From Zasmidium citrigriseum (Eukaryota > Ascomycota > Dothideomycetes > Mycosphaerellales > Mycosphaerellaceae), in assembly GCA_002786025.1 (NCBI GenBank), contig NHNW01000040.1, forward strand, positions 186,001 through 250,000: a stretch of 64,000 bases of DNA, given 5' to 3'. How positions within the stretch are numbered: position 1 is the first letter of the stretch; each line of letters starts with the position of its first letter. This document shows positions 31,656-42,855 of the stretch, piece by piece. The notes under the pieces are model-generated. The model was not told the origin of the DNA and searched no databases. It was given only the letters and a program-made list of their open reading frames with translations. The position numbers were made by a program, and so were the translations under genes.

Positions 31656-33159
31656 ATGGCCCTCCACCAGTTGCACCATCGCCGCGAGTACTGTGACATG
31701 CGAAATGCCTACGACAGCGATCGATCGTTCCATTCCGACCGAGACAGCGACCGCTCCTACCAACAGTCTCAATCAAGTAGCGATAAGTCGTATTCAACAC
31801 AACCGACCATATACTCAGCTACCTCCGCCAAGCGACCCCCTCGTGTTCATTACAACACCTGCGACAACGAGAACACCTCAACGCCCCGATATTTCGACGA
31901 TAGACAACCACAGGAGAGCCCCAGGGCTTCGGTAGAAACGTATGCTTCGACCGTTCCCAGCGAGGAGGATCTTCCGCAAGAGCTGCCAGAATATCAAGTC
32001 CCAGAATACACCGCCCGACCCTACGAGTCGCATGCTATTGCAGCAACGCCGTCAGATTTCTCTGAGCTGTTTCCCTCGCATCGTAGACTGTCAATACGAC
32101 ACGACGATTCGACTCTCGACGGCAACATGAATCTGCGCGTTGACACTGAAGTGACTATGCATGGAGGACGACGATGCGATATGACCCTCTTCCATCTCAG
32201 AATGCACGATTTGAGGGATAGAGAGTTTTCGCTTCGACGATATTGCAGAGATTCGGGTCGTGAGGTGTGCCACTCAGCTCGGAAGCAGCAAAAGGCGCCA
32301 GAACTCAAACGCCCCGGTTTTCAACGATCTCTGAGCAACGCTTTGAGCAGTATGCGCAGCAAGTCTGAGCAAAAGAGTCCCACGTTGGCGAGCTTGAAGC
32401 GAAACGATTCAGGTTACGCTTCGGCACACTCTTCTATCGATTTTGATCGTGACGACCGTCCAAATACAGCCCATGGAGCTTCGAAAGCAGAACAGCCAGT
32501 TGAGCCAAACTCGGTGAAACTAGAGTTCTCCAACTACGCCCAAGTAGACATCAAGCGAACGGGTACAAAGGGGAGCAAAAGGTACGACTTTGAATATTGG
32601 GGAACTCACTACTCCTGGAAGAAGATTGTGCGCAAGGACAGTCAAGCGAAGGATGTCTCGTATCACCTGGTGAAATCTGGCCACGAACGAGTGCTTGCGT
32701 ACATCATCCCTTCGCCACTTACGCCCTCGCAGGCCGCAGAGGAGCAGAACAAGGGCGGTTGGGTCCCGCCGTGTTCGATGTGGATCGCAGACGAGAGCAT
32801 TGTTCGTGGCCAGAAGGACGTTGCTGAGTGAGTATCGCCTGATAATCATCCGATAAAATCACGATCTGACTTCATCTAGCGTCGTTATTGCAACCGGTCT
32901 CATGGCCCTCGTCGACGATGCCATCAAGACTCGTTTCCACTCACAAGATTCAAAGCCCATGCTCATTCCAAAGCTTGGTGTGGAATATGTCGGCCCCAAG
33001 AGGCTCATCAACGAAATGTTCAAGCGTGAAGGGAGCGGTCAGCACAGTCGACAGTCATCGGTCAGCCGCAGTCGTCCGTCGAGCAGTACCGGCCCATCAG
33101 GTGCAACTGGCACACGGGTGACGTCTGGTGTGGTTAAACAGGCGAGCAGTGACCGATAG
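31656..33159 (+). CDS. Conserved fungal protein, possible tubby-like C-terminal fold (483 aa)
   Basis: Two exons (31656-32827, 32880-33159) join across a 52-nt intron. The N-terminal half is low complexity and rich in Ser, Arg, Asp and Gln (SDRSFHSDRDSDRSYQQSQS). A conserved globular C-terminal half starts near VKLEFSNYAQVDIKRTG. It includes FEYWGTHYSWKKIVRKD, SYHLVKSGHERVLAYIIPSP and, across the intron, VADVVIATGLMALVDDAIKTRFH. The joined reading across the splice restores a coherent helix, which supports the model. I know this architecture as conserved across Pezizomycotina with a tubby-C-like prediction, but no function is established. The last 40 residues are Ser/Arg-rich. Confidence 0.75.
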
Positions 33160-35288
33160 CTGTAAAACTCGGCTTGACCCGGTCCGATGGCCCCCAAGTC
33201 TTGTACAGTGGCACGATGCGACACACCACTCAAGCGGTGAGAGCTTCGCTTGTCGTACCGGCGTTTGTCAACATCTTTTTGATCGAACGGGAAGACGACG
33301 AACTGGAGCGGTCAACTCAGCGTGACAACGTGACCGCCCAGCTACGTTTCACCAAGGCTTCATGCACCTGGCCGTCGGGAACGTTGAGCCTCTTGCAACG
33401 ACAGCCTCACGGGGGTTGGTTGGTTGGATTTGTTTGGGATTGGAAGACATCGACAGCACGCATAGCATTGCAGATGCATAGCGGGTGGAGCATACTGTGT
33501 CAGGCGGAAAGCATTGAAATTGTTACAAGTGTTTGCCAAAGCGGCGTTTGACAGCGACGGGAGACTGTTTCGAATAGGGGGCCAAGGTGGATTGGTCTTG
33601 TTATTACACATGCCTTCCGGTCTGTATTATGACGCGGGTGCAAGGGAACAGAGTGCGCCCGCGCGACTTGGTTCATCATCAATCATCGCCGTCTCAGGCT
33701 AGCATCGGTAGTTGGAGGAGGGAGGCGAAATATCCCACGCCTTTGGGCGTGAAGCTTTGATCTAGCTCGCAGCGCTGCGGGCCTTCGCCTTCTTTCGCTT
33801 CTCCTCCACATCAACATCAACCACACACAAACGAGCCTTCTCGAAGGAGCAACAATCCTTGCAGCTGCATGTGCGCACCAGCCCAACACCGGCGTCCTCG
33901 CCTGCTGGCACCCGTCCTGCTGCCGTTTGTCTACATGTGCAGCGGCCGGGACTGTCAAACTGTAGGAACCCGATGCAGTACCAGACTGGACCAGTGTAAC
34001 ATCGCAATCACGATTTGACAGCAGAATTTTGCACCCATCGTCCACCGCAAGACGAACCCAAGAGAACGGCCACACAGTGACCTCCGAGCCCGCCCAGTTT
34101 GCTGTCCGTCCAGTGGAGCTGTGGCTCTTCTGCAGACCGGACGTCATCATACGCGCTGCTCGCTGGCTGGCGCTTTTTGGGCTCCTGTGCTGCTGGTGCT
34201 GCTGCTCAAGCCCGCCGCCGCCGTTCGGACACGTCACGCAGCAGTTTAATGCACCTTTGTGGCTCCGTAAACCAACCCTCCGCCCAGGCTGCATGGGACT
34301 CTTGCATGAACCCTCCCTGGTGGACGCGGCAGATGGCTGTCGATTGCTCGCCAGACGCCTCGGTGGGTTCGACGATTGGAGATCTTCGCATTGCTTTCTT
34401 CATGCCTTGAATATGCGGTCGAATGGTGGTGCTTCTTCATCGTTAGGCCTCCTCTTCGTGGGGGCTCGGATGGTCCACGTAGACGTTGCTCGTTCGCCGC
34501 CGGAGAGGGGTTCATGTGTGCTTCCTTCGTGTGCCTCATCAGATGCCGCGCTTCTCTCCCCCGGCACACACCAGCACATAGGTGTTGCTTTTCGCCCGTC
34601 TCGGTTCGGGCCCAGGCATGGGCGCGCGCGCCGATCCACTGGAGCCTACTGCAAACGTGCATGATGAGCATGAGCAATCCGACCAGAGAGACACGGGGGG
34701 CCGCCAGTGCGGGTTTGTTCGTTGAGGTTTAACCTACCTGCGGCTGTCCCCCCCTTTTAAGTGGATGAGTGCCGTTGGTGGGCAGGCAAGCAAGCAAGCA
34801 AGCAAATCGCCCCCAGACCACCAACGAAACGCCCGCCTCCTCCTCTCCACCACACCCTTCGCATCACACGGTTTGAAGGGTGGTCGCAGGTCTGACAGCT
34901 TGAGCGCACGGGAGCATGCTGCTTCGCAATCGCCGCCACGTTGTCCGGTCTAACACAGAGGGAAAACGCAGCAGCGGCAGCAGACGAGGGAGGGAGCAGC
35001 CAGCCGGGCAGCCAGACAGCAGGTAGCTGACCGACGGGATATAAGAGTCTTGTTGGAGGCACAGCTCTGGTGTCGCGAAGAGGAGAGCAGGAAAGAAAAA
35101 GAGACGTATCTCACCCTGCGGGCTAAGTCGAAACTATCTTTCGTCCTTGATACCCAATTCGCAAGCCCTTGCTTTTTGGTGCGCTGGTTCAGCATCGAGG
35201 TCCCGCATTACCTATATTCGGCCTCCTTATATTCCTTTTTCTTATTCAAGTCGACACTTTGTTGCCTTCGTTGCCTCCATCGTCGACC
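33160..35288. other. 2.1-kb gap with long leader of the dsRBD gene
   Basis: No convincing gene is present. Frames at 33683-34294 (minus) and 34029-34664 (plus) are arginine/cysteine/serine-rich and overlap each other. A GCAA tetranucleotide run lies at 34784-34804 and a TATAAG element at 35040. The final 200 bases are CT-rich and probably transcribed leader. Confidence 0.4.
34784..34804 (+). repeat. GCAA microsatellite
   Basis: This is a short tetranucleotide run, five tandem GCAA units. Confidence 0.7.
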
Positions 35289-35773
35289 ATGTCGTCTACC
35301 GGTTCTGGTCCTTCGCCACCACATGGCCATGCCGCCGCACCATCCCCTCATCAGTCCAAGCTGATCGGTATGTTCTCTGATGCATCGTTGTCAGTATCAA
35401 CTCGCTAACGGTTTGCTTCAACAGAGGTCTGTCGCAGCCAGGGCATGCGCGCTCCCAACTTCCAAGTCGTCTCTGACCGGCGAGGTGAGTTCCATTGTCC
35501 TTCAACATCGACATCTCGATACATCTGCTGACATTCGTCTCAGGCGGTCGCACAGCCTGGAGCTGTATGGTTACGATACAAGGCAACCAAGTCCCAGCTA
35601 CGCAGATCCCGGCTCGCTTCTGGTACGACGGCCAGTACGTCAACAACGCCAAAGAGGATGCCGCCGAGAAGGCCCTCCAGATGCTCGGTGTCATCCCCGC
35701 TCCACCAGGTCCTTCGGTCCGCCAGCCCCAGCCTGGCTACGGCCAGATGTACGGCGCCGTCAACAGCCATTGA
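35289..35773 (+). CDS. Small double-stranded RNA-binding-domain protein (122 aa)
   Basis: Three exons (35289-35367, 35425-35484, 35544-35773) join with consistent phases. The intron donors are GTATGT and GTGAGT, and a GCTAACG branch site lies in intron 1. After a Pro/His-rich start, the domain runs EVCRSQGMRAPNFQVVSDRRGG, then AWSCMVTIQGN, then FWYDGQYVNNAKEDAAEKALQMLGV. This is a dsRBD-like alpha-beta-beta-beta-alpha pattern whose last helix has the AKEDAAEKAL signature. The C-terminus is Pro/Gln/Tyr-rich. Such small dsRBD proteins are widespread in fungi without an assigned role; an RNA-silencing link would be speculation. The gene has an unusually long, pyrimidine-rich upstream region. Confidence 0.85.
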
Positions 35774-36954
35774 GACTGGACCGTCACCTTACGATCTCGA
35801 TCGACAGACGAACGAATCAGACCACACGCATGCATGACTTCTTTCAGTATGGATTCGAAATTGGGCAACTGGGCGGTACTTGTGTAGGATAGCGATGCGC
35901 TGACCATTGGAGAGCGGCTGGGAAGGGACGGAATGGAGGCCACTGTCGTGTTAATGTTGGGGACTTTCTTTTTCCTTCAGAATGGATTGGCGGCTGGATG
36001 GCAGTCGATGGTACACAGGACACACAGACTGGGCATGGCAGACAGCGGGTTTCATCTTGATGGCGGTTTGAGCTTTCCTTGGGTTCATGGGACGGTCAGC
36101 CAGGGGCATAGCGAAGGTCGGGGCAGGGCAGGTCAGGCATCGGCGAACTGGGTATGAAATTTTCCTTCCTTCTTTCGCCTTCCAAGTTCTTGCTCCTCTG
36201 ATGTGATGGTGATGTCTCGTCTGTGCAACGTCAACGGTTCTGACCCGAACGTTCCACCCCCCAAAAGACGCCAAGAAGCATCGGCCGGCGACCTGCGATG
36301 TGTGTGCCTCATAATTCAGGCATTCACTTTCTTGCCGGCGACAGAAGCCGACCCGATGGCTCGCCTTGCTCGCCCAGAGCTGCAGCCCTCTGCATTTTTC
36401 GCCGCTTACTCGATTCTTTGCTTCCTTATCAGATACCGTCAACCACCGCGCGCTGATCGCCGCCTCTCCGACCGCTATCATTTCTCCCAAGCCACAGTTT
36501 GCTTGGTGAAGACTTTCGGGAGGCTCCATGAAGTGGACCACGCCGCGAACCATTGGAGATGGAATTTATAAAAACTTGCCACATGGCTATCGTGGAACCA
36601 GATTGCCTTTGATCCTCATCTAAGCGAGTAGCACAGTAACAGTCTTTTTTCAGCCTCCGTTGCGAACTCCCTTCTCTCCTATCGGTCCACCTTTTGAGCC
36701 ACCGCAGCTCCTGCTGGGCGTATCAGCTTAGTCGTCGATCTTGGGAAAAGCATAAGCGAGTGTGACTGTTGAACAGAAAACGAGGTCTCTCTCTTGTCGT
36801 GTCTCTCGACAAGACGGATCCGGGCCCGAGCACCTACGGTTCATGCGCTGGAACTCGAATCGGCCTCACGACTGGAGAAGCCGGCGAACGATCGCATAAA
36901 CGATATACTCGAGATTCTGAAACAAGCCCTTTGATTGTCCAGACGAAAGTCAGA
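35774..36954. other. Intergenic region and purine permease promoter
   Basis: No gene is recognised. It holds a TATAAAAA element at 36567-36574 and a GATA-factor-type site at 36425-36431. Confidence 0.45.
36425..36431 (-). promoter_or_regulatory. Candidate GATA-factor (AreA) site
   Basis: CTTATCA on the plus strand reads TGATAAG on the minus strand, matching the HGATAR core bound by AreA-type nitrogen regulators. It lies about 530 bases before the permease ATG. AreA control of UapA/UapC is known in Aspergillus; here it is inferred. Confidence 0.3.
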
Positions 36955-39122
36955 ATGTCTGCGTCTACGGATTATGTCAAGGATGACCATCCAGATCAGA
37001 TTGCTCCTGAGAACAAGCCAAAGCGATCATGGGCGGAGAAGGGCCGCGCTGCTGTGAAGGCTTTCACCACGAAAGATGGTCTGGTTGGAAACTATGATTA
37101 TGCGTTCCTCTTCACACCGAAACTACCATTCATGAAGAGAGGGCGGCGAGCGGCGCCTTTCTTTGGGCTGAACGATCGTATGCCGGTTCTGCTGGCTCTT
37201 CTGCTTGGATTTCAACATGCTTTGGCTATGCTTGCGGGTATTATCACTCCTCCGATCATCCTGTCTGGAGCTGCGAATTTGGGGGGCGACTTGCAATCAT
37301 ATCTCGTCAGCACGGCGTTGATCGTTTGCGGATTTCTCTCGGCCATCCAGATTACTCGGTTGCACATCTGGAAGACACCGTACTACGTCGGTACTGGTCT
37401 GATCTCCGTTGTTGGTGTGTCCTTCAGCACCATCCCAGTCGCCACTGGTGCCCTCAGTCAGATGTACGAACGCGGAGTGTGTCCAACGGACGCTGATGGT
37501 ACCCAACGGCCTTGCCCGCACGGCTATGGCATGATCATTGCTACCCAGTGCTGCTGTGCGCTGCTACAGGTCGCCCTCTCGTTCGTGCCTCCCAAGATCT
37601 TGAAGAGAGTCTTCCCACCTCTGGTCACTGGTCCTACGGTTCTGCTCATTGGCGCGAAGCTTATCGAAACTGGATTCCAGAACTGGGCTGGAGGATCTGG
37701 AGACTGTCAATCGAGGCCCGAGACTGGAATTTATCGACTGTGTCCAACGATCAATGCTCCGCATCCTCTGCCCTGGGGAAGCGCTGAATTCATCGGGCTT
37801 GGCTTCTCAGTATTCGTTACGATCATTATTTGCGAACGATTTGGAGCCCCAATTATGAAAAGTTGCTCCGTCGTTCTTGGGCTTTTGGTTGGTTGTATCA
37901 TTGCTGCCGCTTGTGGCTACTTCGATCGCTCCGGGATCGATGCTGCTCCTGTTGCGAGCTTCATCTGGGTGGTGAGTATACTCATAACGAGATCGAACCC
38001 ACGACATCAAAGCCACTTACTGATCTTCTTCTTTTCCAGCACACCTTCCCACTACAAGTTTACGGGCCATTGGTGCTGCCGTTGTTGGCGGTGTACATCG
38101 TCACAACCATGGAGACCATTGGCGATGTGACAGCCACCTGCGATGTCTCTCGCCTCCAAGTCGATGGTGCTCTCTTCGATAGCCGTATTCAAGGCGGTGT
38201 TCTCGTATGTATCGCCAATGGCGTCGTTGCCGTGTCGCGTGGCCGGGATATTTGCTGACGTTACCCCTTTTCGCCCGCAGGCTGACGGACTCAACGGCAT
38301 TCTTGCTGGACTCTGTACCATCACCCCGATGTCTACATTCGCACAGAATAATGGTGTCATAGCGCTCACAAGTCAGTATCAACGATAGAATCCTGCTGGC
38401 GTGGAAGAATTCATGCTGACATTTGTGTTTAAGGATGTGCAAACCGCAAGGCTGGCTATGCGTAAGTCTGAACTGTCTCCAGCACCTGAGCTCTCTCTGG
38501 AAGTGCTAATCTACTGTTCAGTTGCTGCTTCTGGCTCATCATCATGGGGATCTTCGCAAAGTTCGCTTCTGCCCTGACAGCCATTCCAAGCGCTGTTCTT
38601 GGTGGCATGACAACCTTCCTCTTCGCCGCCGTGGCGAGCTCGGGTATTCGCATCATCTCGACAATGCCATTTACTCGCCGCAACAGATTCATCTTGACTG
38701 CTTCCCTTGCTATTGGTACGTTAGGTCAAAGGCCGAAGCCAGGCTGAGCCATGCTGATCTTTGCTCCCAGGTCTCGGCGCCACTCTTGTCCCAACGTGGT
38801 TCAACTACGTTTTCACATACAGTGGCGACAACCATGCACTTATTGGCTTCTTGAATGCCATTGAACTAGTTGTAAGTCTGGGGATCTTTTCGAATGTGTT
38901 GCAATATGACCGCTGACACACTTCCAGATGGAGACTGGCTTTGCCGTGACCGGAGTTCTTGCACTGATCCTCAATTTGATTCTCCCAGAAGAAGATGAGG
39001 ATGAGGATGTTCCTGAACTCACTGCCAACGCTGCTGATGATAATGACGACAGAGAAGAGTGGGATAGAATCAACGTTGACAACCACGCTAAGGGTCGTGA
39101 GGAGGATGTTCCGAAGATCTAG
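36955..39122 (+). CDS. Uric acid-xanthine permease (NAT/NCS2 family, UapA/UapC-like)
   Basis: Seven exons (36955-37971, 38040-38204, 38281-38371, 38434-38461, 38522-38715, 38771-38871, 38928-39122) give 596 aa, close to Aspergillus UapA/UapC. It imports uric acid and xanthine by proton symport at the plasma membrane. Key blocks are GFQHALAMLAG, METIGDVTATCDVSRLQ with the substrate-binding Glu, and the NAT signature QNNGVIALTR. The signature is split between T and R by intron 3, and the 28-nt exon 4 encodes RCANRKAGYA. The C-terminal tail is acidic (PEEDEDEDVPEL), as in relatives where it carries endocytosis signals. The ATG at 36955 is the first in-frame one. Hydrophobicity fits 14 membrane segments. 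Confidence 0.93.
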
Positions 39123-39502
39123 GCTTTGACGATACATGCCAGCATCTGCTTGATTTGTGAAACAAATCTCTTGTACAAGAAGCACATGAATGAAGAAATG
39201 AGCGTACATGTCCCATCTTCCATCTCCGTTCCCTATTATACTAGAAATACAAGTTGCTGGGATTGTCTAAACACAGAGAAGCAAGGACAAGATGTTGCGG
39301 CCGCTTCTGAGGTGGCCCAGGTGTGAACGGGAAACGACTTCACCAGCAACCATGGGTCTCGTAGTGGACCCAAGGTTAGCTTTTAAGAGCTCCTCGGTAC
39401 GCATTACACCGAAAGCTGTAAACAACGACATATAAAAGTCAACGACCCAAAGCCAACTCACCTGCCCCTTCTCAAAGCTACCTGACAACTACTCAACGCA
39501 CA
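39123..39502. other. Intergenic gap and mutarotase promoter
   Basis: The gap is 3' flanking sequence of the permease and the promoter of the mutarotase gene, including its TATA box. No gene is visible. Confidence 0.5.
39431..39438 (+). promoter_or_regulatory. TATA box of the mutarotase gene
   Basis: A TATAAAAG octamer lies 72 bases before the ATG at 39503. Confidence 0.55.
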
Positions 39503-39856
39503 ATGCCCGAACCCAAACGCATCGCCCAGATCGTTCGCCTCAAGCGTGACTCGATTCCGGCCTACAAAGAGTGCCACGCCGCTGTCTGGCCCGCCGTCCT
39601 CAAGCAAATCAAAGAATGCAACATCAGCGACTACTCGATCTATCTCGATGAGGATTTGCTCATCCTCTTTGCAAGCATGAAGTATACTGGAAGTGATTTC
39701 GAAGGGGACATGGAGAAGATGAAGGCAAATCCAGAGGTACAGAGGTGGTGGGCGATGACGGATGGGATGCAGGAGAGTTTTGTGGAGGGCAGTAAGGGAA
39801 GTATGGACCCAAGGGGCTGGTGGAGGGAGTTGGAGGAGGTGTTTAGGTGTGAATGA
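39503..39856 (+). CDS. L-rhamnose mutarotase
   Basis: The 117-aa protein interconverts the anomers of L-rhamnose or a related pyranose. It matches the family throughout: RIAQIVRLKRDSIPAYKECHAAVWPAVL at the N-terminus with the conserved Tyr and His, then ISDYSIYLDEDLLILFASMKYTG, and VQRWWAMTDGMQESF near the end. Length and order match bacterial RhaM, with a short C-terminal extension. It is single-exon with a clear TATA box. The stop is 37 bases from the stop of the convergent DhaK-like gene. Rhamnose from plant cell walls is a likely physiological substrate, but the other rhamnose pathway genes are not in this window. Confidence 0.92.
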   Translation: MPEPKRIAQIVRLKRDSIPAYKECHAAVWPAVLKQIKECNISDYSIYLDEDLLILFASMKYTGSDFEGDMEKMKANPEVQRWWAMTDGMQESFVEGSKGSMDPRGWWRELEEVFRCE

Positions 39857-39893
39857 AGTAGAAGGTATTCTGAAGATTGGTACATTGTTGGAA

Positions 39894-41077
39894 CTACTGT
39901 CTCCAAGCAACGACGTCAACGGGAGAATCCCAAAGCTCAACAGCCTGTTTCCGATCCATCGCTTCGCCGCTCTCCGGCGGCAGTCTCCAGACTGTGATTC
40001 CGAAACCGCTCATCTTCAGACTCGTGACAAGAGGACCAAGCGTCAGTCTCTTGACAACGAATCCTCGCTTCTCCAGTTCGCTCTTTGCAAGTTCTGCAAA
40101 GCGTGCAAGTACTTCATCGGAAGTTGAGCCCAGAGAGTTTAGCAGCAGGACGACTTCGTTATCGCTCGTCGGATTTAACGATTTCGAGAAGGGAATGAAG
40201 GCTCGATCGCTGTCGTAGATGTCGAGAAGTAGGTCCAACATCTGTGATACCAAAGCATCCGGTGATGGGATTGGCGAAATCTGCTGAAGTCCAGGCTCTC
40301 CATGGGCTCCCATTCCGAGCTCGATCGTTGCTGGTGGAAGTGTTTGGAGGTCGGTCAAGGTAGCGTTTGGAAGGGCCACTCTGCATGAAGGTCAGCGTCA
40401 TCCTTTCCCAAAATCTGTGATAGGGTCCTTCCATACCTGTCAAAAGCAACTCCGATGGTACCAACGTTCTTCGCAACATACTCCATCACCTCAGCAACTC
40501 GCTCCAGGCTCTCGCCTCTCTCAGCCAAAGCGCAAGCACTCTTCAAAGCCACCAAATGGCCGCTCAGCCCTCTTCTTCCAACTTTGCCTCCCTTCTTCCT
40601 GCCGACCGCAACATCGTCTCCTACTGGGCAAAAGTGCACTTTGTATCCAGCCGCCTGTGCCCTCGTAATGGCCAACCCAGCGTTCAAGATATCTCCTGTG
40701 TAGTTTCCACACACTACCAACGTTCCCATGCTCTTGCCTGATACAGGCTGACACATCTTGATTGCCTCGAAGATCTGAGCTGCGGTAGGCGAAGCGAAGA
40801 TGTTGCCGGAGACGTATGCCGAAAGGTAGTTGTTTCCCACAAACCCTCCAAACATGGGCTCGTGGCCGCCGCCTGCGAAGCCGATTGTGGTGACGTGGGA
40901 TTCGCTGAAAGTAGGGAGATCGGAACGATAGAGGACTTTGTATTCGGCATTGTAAGATAGGTCAGGCTTGAGGACTGTAAGGCCATGGCAGGCTTCGTTG
41001 ATTGCATCGGCCGGATTGTTGATGAAGTGGAAGGTCTCCTTTGGTGGAGGTGGTTTGGCTTGAGTTTCGGTCGCCAT
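39894..41077 (-). CDS. DhaK-domain protein lacking the kinase (DhaL) half (375 aa)
   Basis: Two exons (41077-40437, 40380-39894) join across a 56-nt intron. The fold is the dihydroxyacetone-binding DhaK domain: an N-terminal FHFINNPADAINE, the glycine loop FAGGGHEPMFGGFVG, ASPTAAQIFEAIK, and VVCGNYTGDILNAGLA. Full fungal dihydroxyacetone kinases (about 580 aa) also carry a C-terminal DhaL ATP-binding domain; none is present here. In the block GRRGLSGHLVALKSAC, family members normally have a His (VHK) that forms a covalent hemiaminal with the substrate; here the aligned residue is Leu (ALK). It may bind a ligand without phosphorylating it. The gene ends 37 bases from the rhamnose mutarotase gene. 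Confidence 0.85.
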
Positions 41078-41740
41078 GATGGGAATGCTCTGCTATACGA
41101 TGGTCTCTCCTGCTCAATAGAAAGCTGTGCCAATCGAAGGTTGGTGCAGTCAGTATTCAGTGGCAGCAACAATGGGTAAGTATTGTATTTGGAAGGACGG
41201 CGAAGAACGAAACGATCGAAAGAGAGGCTCTTCCGACAGACTTACGCGAACAATCCACCCTGAAAGCTCTTATTTGGCTCCGTTGCTCATGTGAGGGGCC
41301 TTGCAGAGGTGAAAGAGGGGACAGCTTCGTCCAGATTCGCGTCGAGGGCGTTCCATCGGAATTCCCAGTTGGGCAGTCCGGAGACATTCACTCGAAATGC
41401 TTGGCACGGAGGAACGCTTTTAGCTTGATGCTAAATATGAGAACGCCATCTGTAGTCTACCAGAGTCCAGGCGCTCAACAGATTGTCACTTTGAGATTTT
41501 GGACGCCTCAATTCCCTGTTGTGTTCTTAATCAAGTTGGCGATTTATTATTTCTTTACGACCATATCATTCTGGGCCCTTGTCAGTCTCGTGGGAAGGCC
41601 AATACCTTGCGCAATGCTTGGAAACAGCTCCAAACGAGACGTGTGGTTTCAACGACTCAGGGTTCGTTCGTTGAATGAGCTATGCCATAGTTGTTCGGAT
41701 TTCATTTGTCGATGTTCTCAATGAGATGATCTCGCGGCTG
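41078..41740. other. Intergenic gap
   Basis: This is the DhaK-like gene promoter and the region beyond. A 107-codon frame at 41401-41724 is unrecognised. Confidence 0.4.
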
Positions 41741-42339
41741 TCAGACTGAACGTGGTACCTTCACCCTCGTCAGGAGATGGTGCTGAGGTGGGTTCTGATG
41801 TGATATCAGCTGTGCCATCTCCGTCTGGTCGCCAACGTGTTCGATGATGTCGGTCGTTTCCACAGCGGGAGATTCGTTCACGTCAGCAGCTACGAGGCGC
41901 ATGAAAGAGAGCAGATCGGGGTCTTCAAAGTCCAAAGCCCTGCTCTTGTCCAGATTCTTCATGGTCCTCCATTCTGCCTCAGACCGAGGCCAACGAGTGC
42001 CAGACTCGTCCAGATTCTTGACCTGCGTGTTGCAGAGATCCGTGAGAGTATTGGAGTTGCGGTCAGTCTTGACTAGACGACGGTAATCCTTGTGTTGAAA
42101 GTCGGGTCCAATCAAGTTCGACGACCTTGTCTCGACGACGAGATTCTTTTCCTTCTCTTCGCGGTCTGCCAGTGCTATGAAGCCGAACTTAAATCCAGCC
42201 AGCATGTTGCAATCATGCAACCAATGCGCCAAAGAGAGCAAGAGCGCTTCATAGGCTTGAATGACCGAATACAGTCCAAAATGCTCTTCAATTTTCTTCT
42301 TGAGAGCGCGTCTCTGCTCCAGAGTATGCCTTTCACATC
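41741..42339 (-). CDS. Possible C-terminal exon of an unrecognised gene
   Basis: A minus-strand frame runs open from about 42339 to a stop at 41741. It contains protein-like helices: EEHFGLYSVIQAYEALLLSL, then LAHWLHDCNMLAGFKFGFIA. An acidic C-terminal region follows. There is no ATG in the upstream part of this frame, so an upstream exon would be needed. A plausible acceptor is the CAG at about 42316, after a CTGAT branch-like site. The upstream frame at 42603-42340 (FRYHILSSFRLFLMSACLYI) could supply the N-terminus, but I cannot settle the splice. No family is recognised. Confidence 0.3.
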
Positions 42340-42855
42340 AGTAGTGAGGTCGAGTGTGCGTGAATGCTGGCAGAGGACACAGATGCACAGATGAGGAAGA
42401 AAAGAAGCTATGACGGCTGCTAGATCTGGCGAAATTTTCAGAATGTACAGGCATGCTGACATCAAGAAAAGCCGGAAGCTCGAGAGTATGTGATAGCGGA
42501 AAGAGTCGACAAAGTTGTCATATGGCGTGTTGAACAGAAAGGACATGTTCAGCGTGGAGTGGCCGGCCTCAGCGGATAAACCTTCAGCCGGAGCTAGCGC
42601 CAAACCTTAATTCGAGGTGAATTCGAGAGAACATCCATTAGCGGCAGAGCTAGCCGAGCCAATAGACGGCTTCCAGTTCAGAAGTTCAAGGCTTCGATGA
42701 GATCGAGAACAATATGCGGACGATGCTCCGACATCCTGACATTGCTTAGTGTTGTCCAGCCCACATCCTATCAGGGTCTTTGTTGATTGCAGTGAAGCGT
42801 TGTTCTTGCGAACGATCGCCAATCAGAACAGTCCCTCACCAGTCGAAGCTCTCTG
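42340..42855. other. Uncertain region
   Basis: It may hold the 5' exon of the preceding candidate gene. Two unrecognised minus-strand frames are present. It is also 3' flanking sequence of the F-box gene. Confidence 0.3.

Noticed and set aside
34029..34664. 211-codon Cys/Arg/Ser-rich plus-strand frame
   Set aside because: It overlaps two long minus-strand frames and shows no domain; it is probably part of GC-rich non-coding sequence before the dsRBD gene.
37985..38000. GATCGAACCC, resembling a reversed tRNA T-loop
   Set aside because: It lies inside a 68-nt intron of the permease gene and no cloverleaf fits around it.
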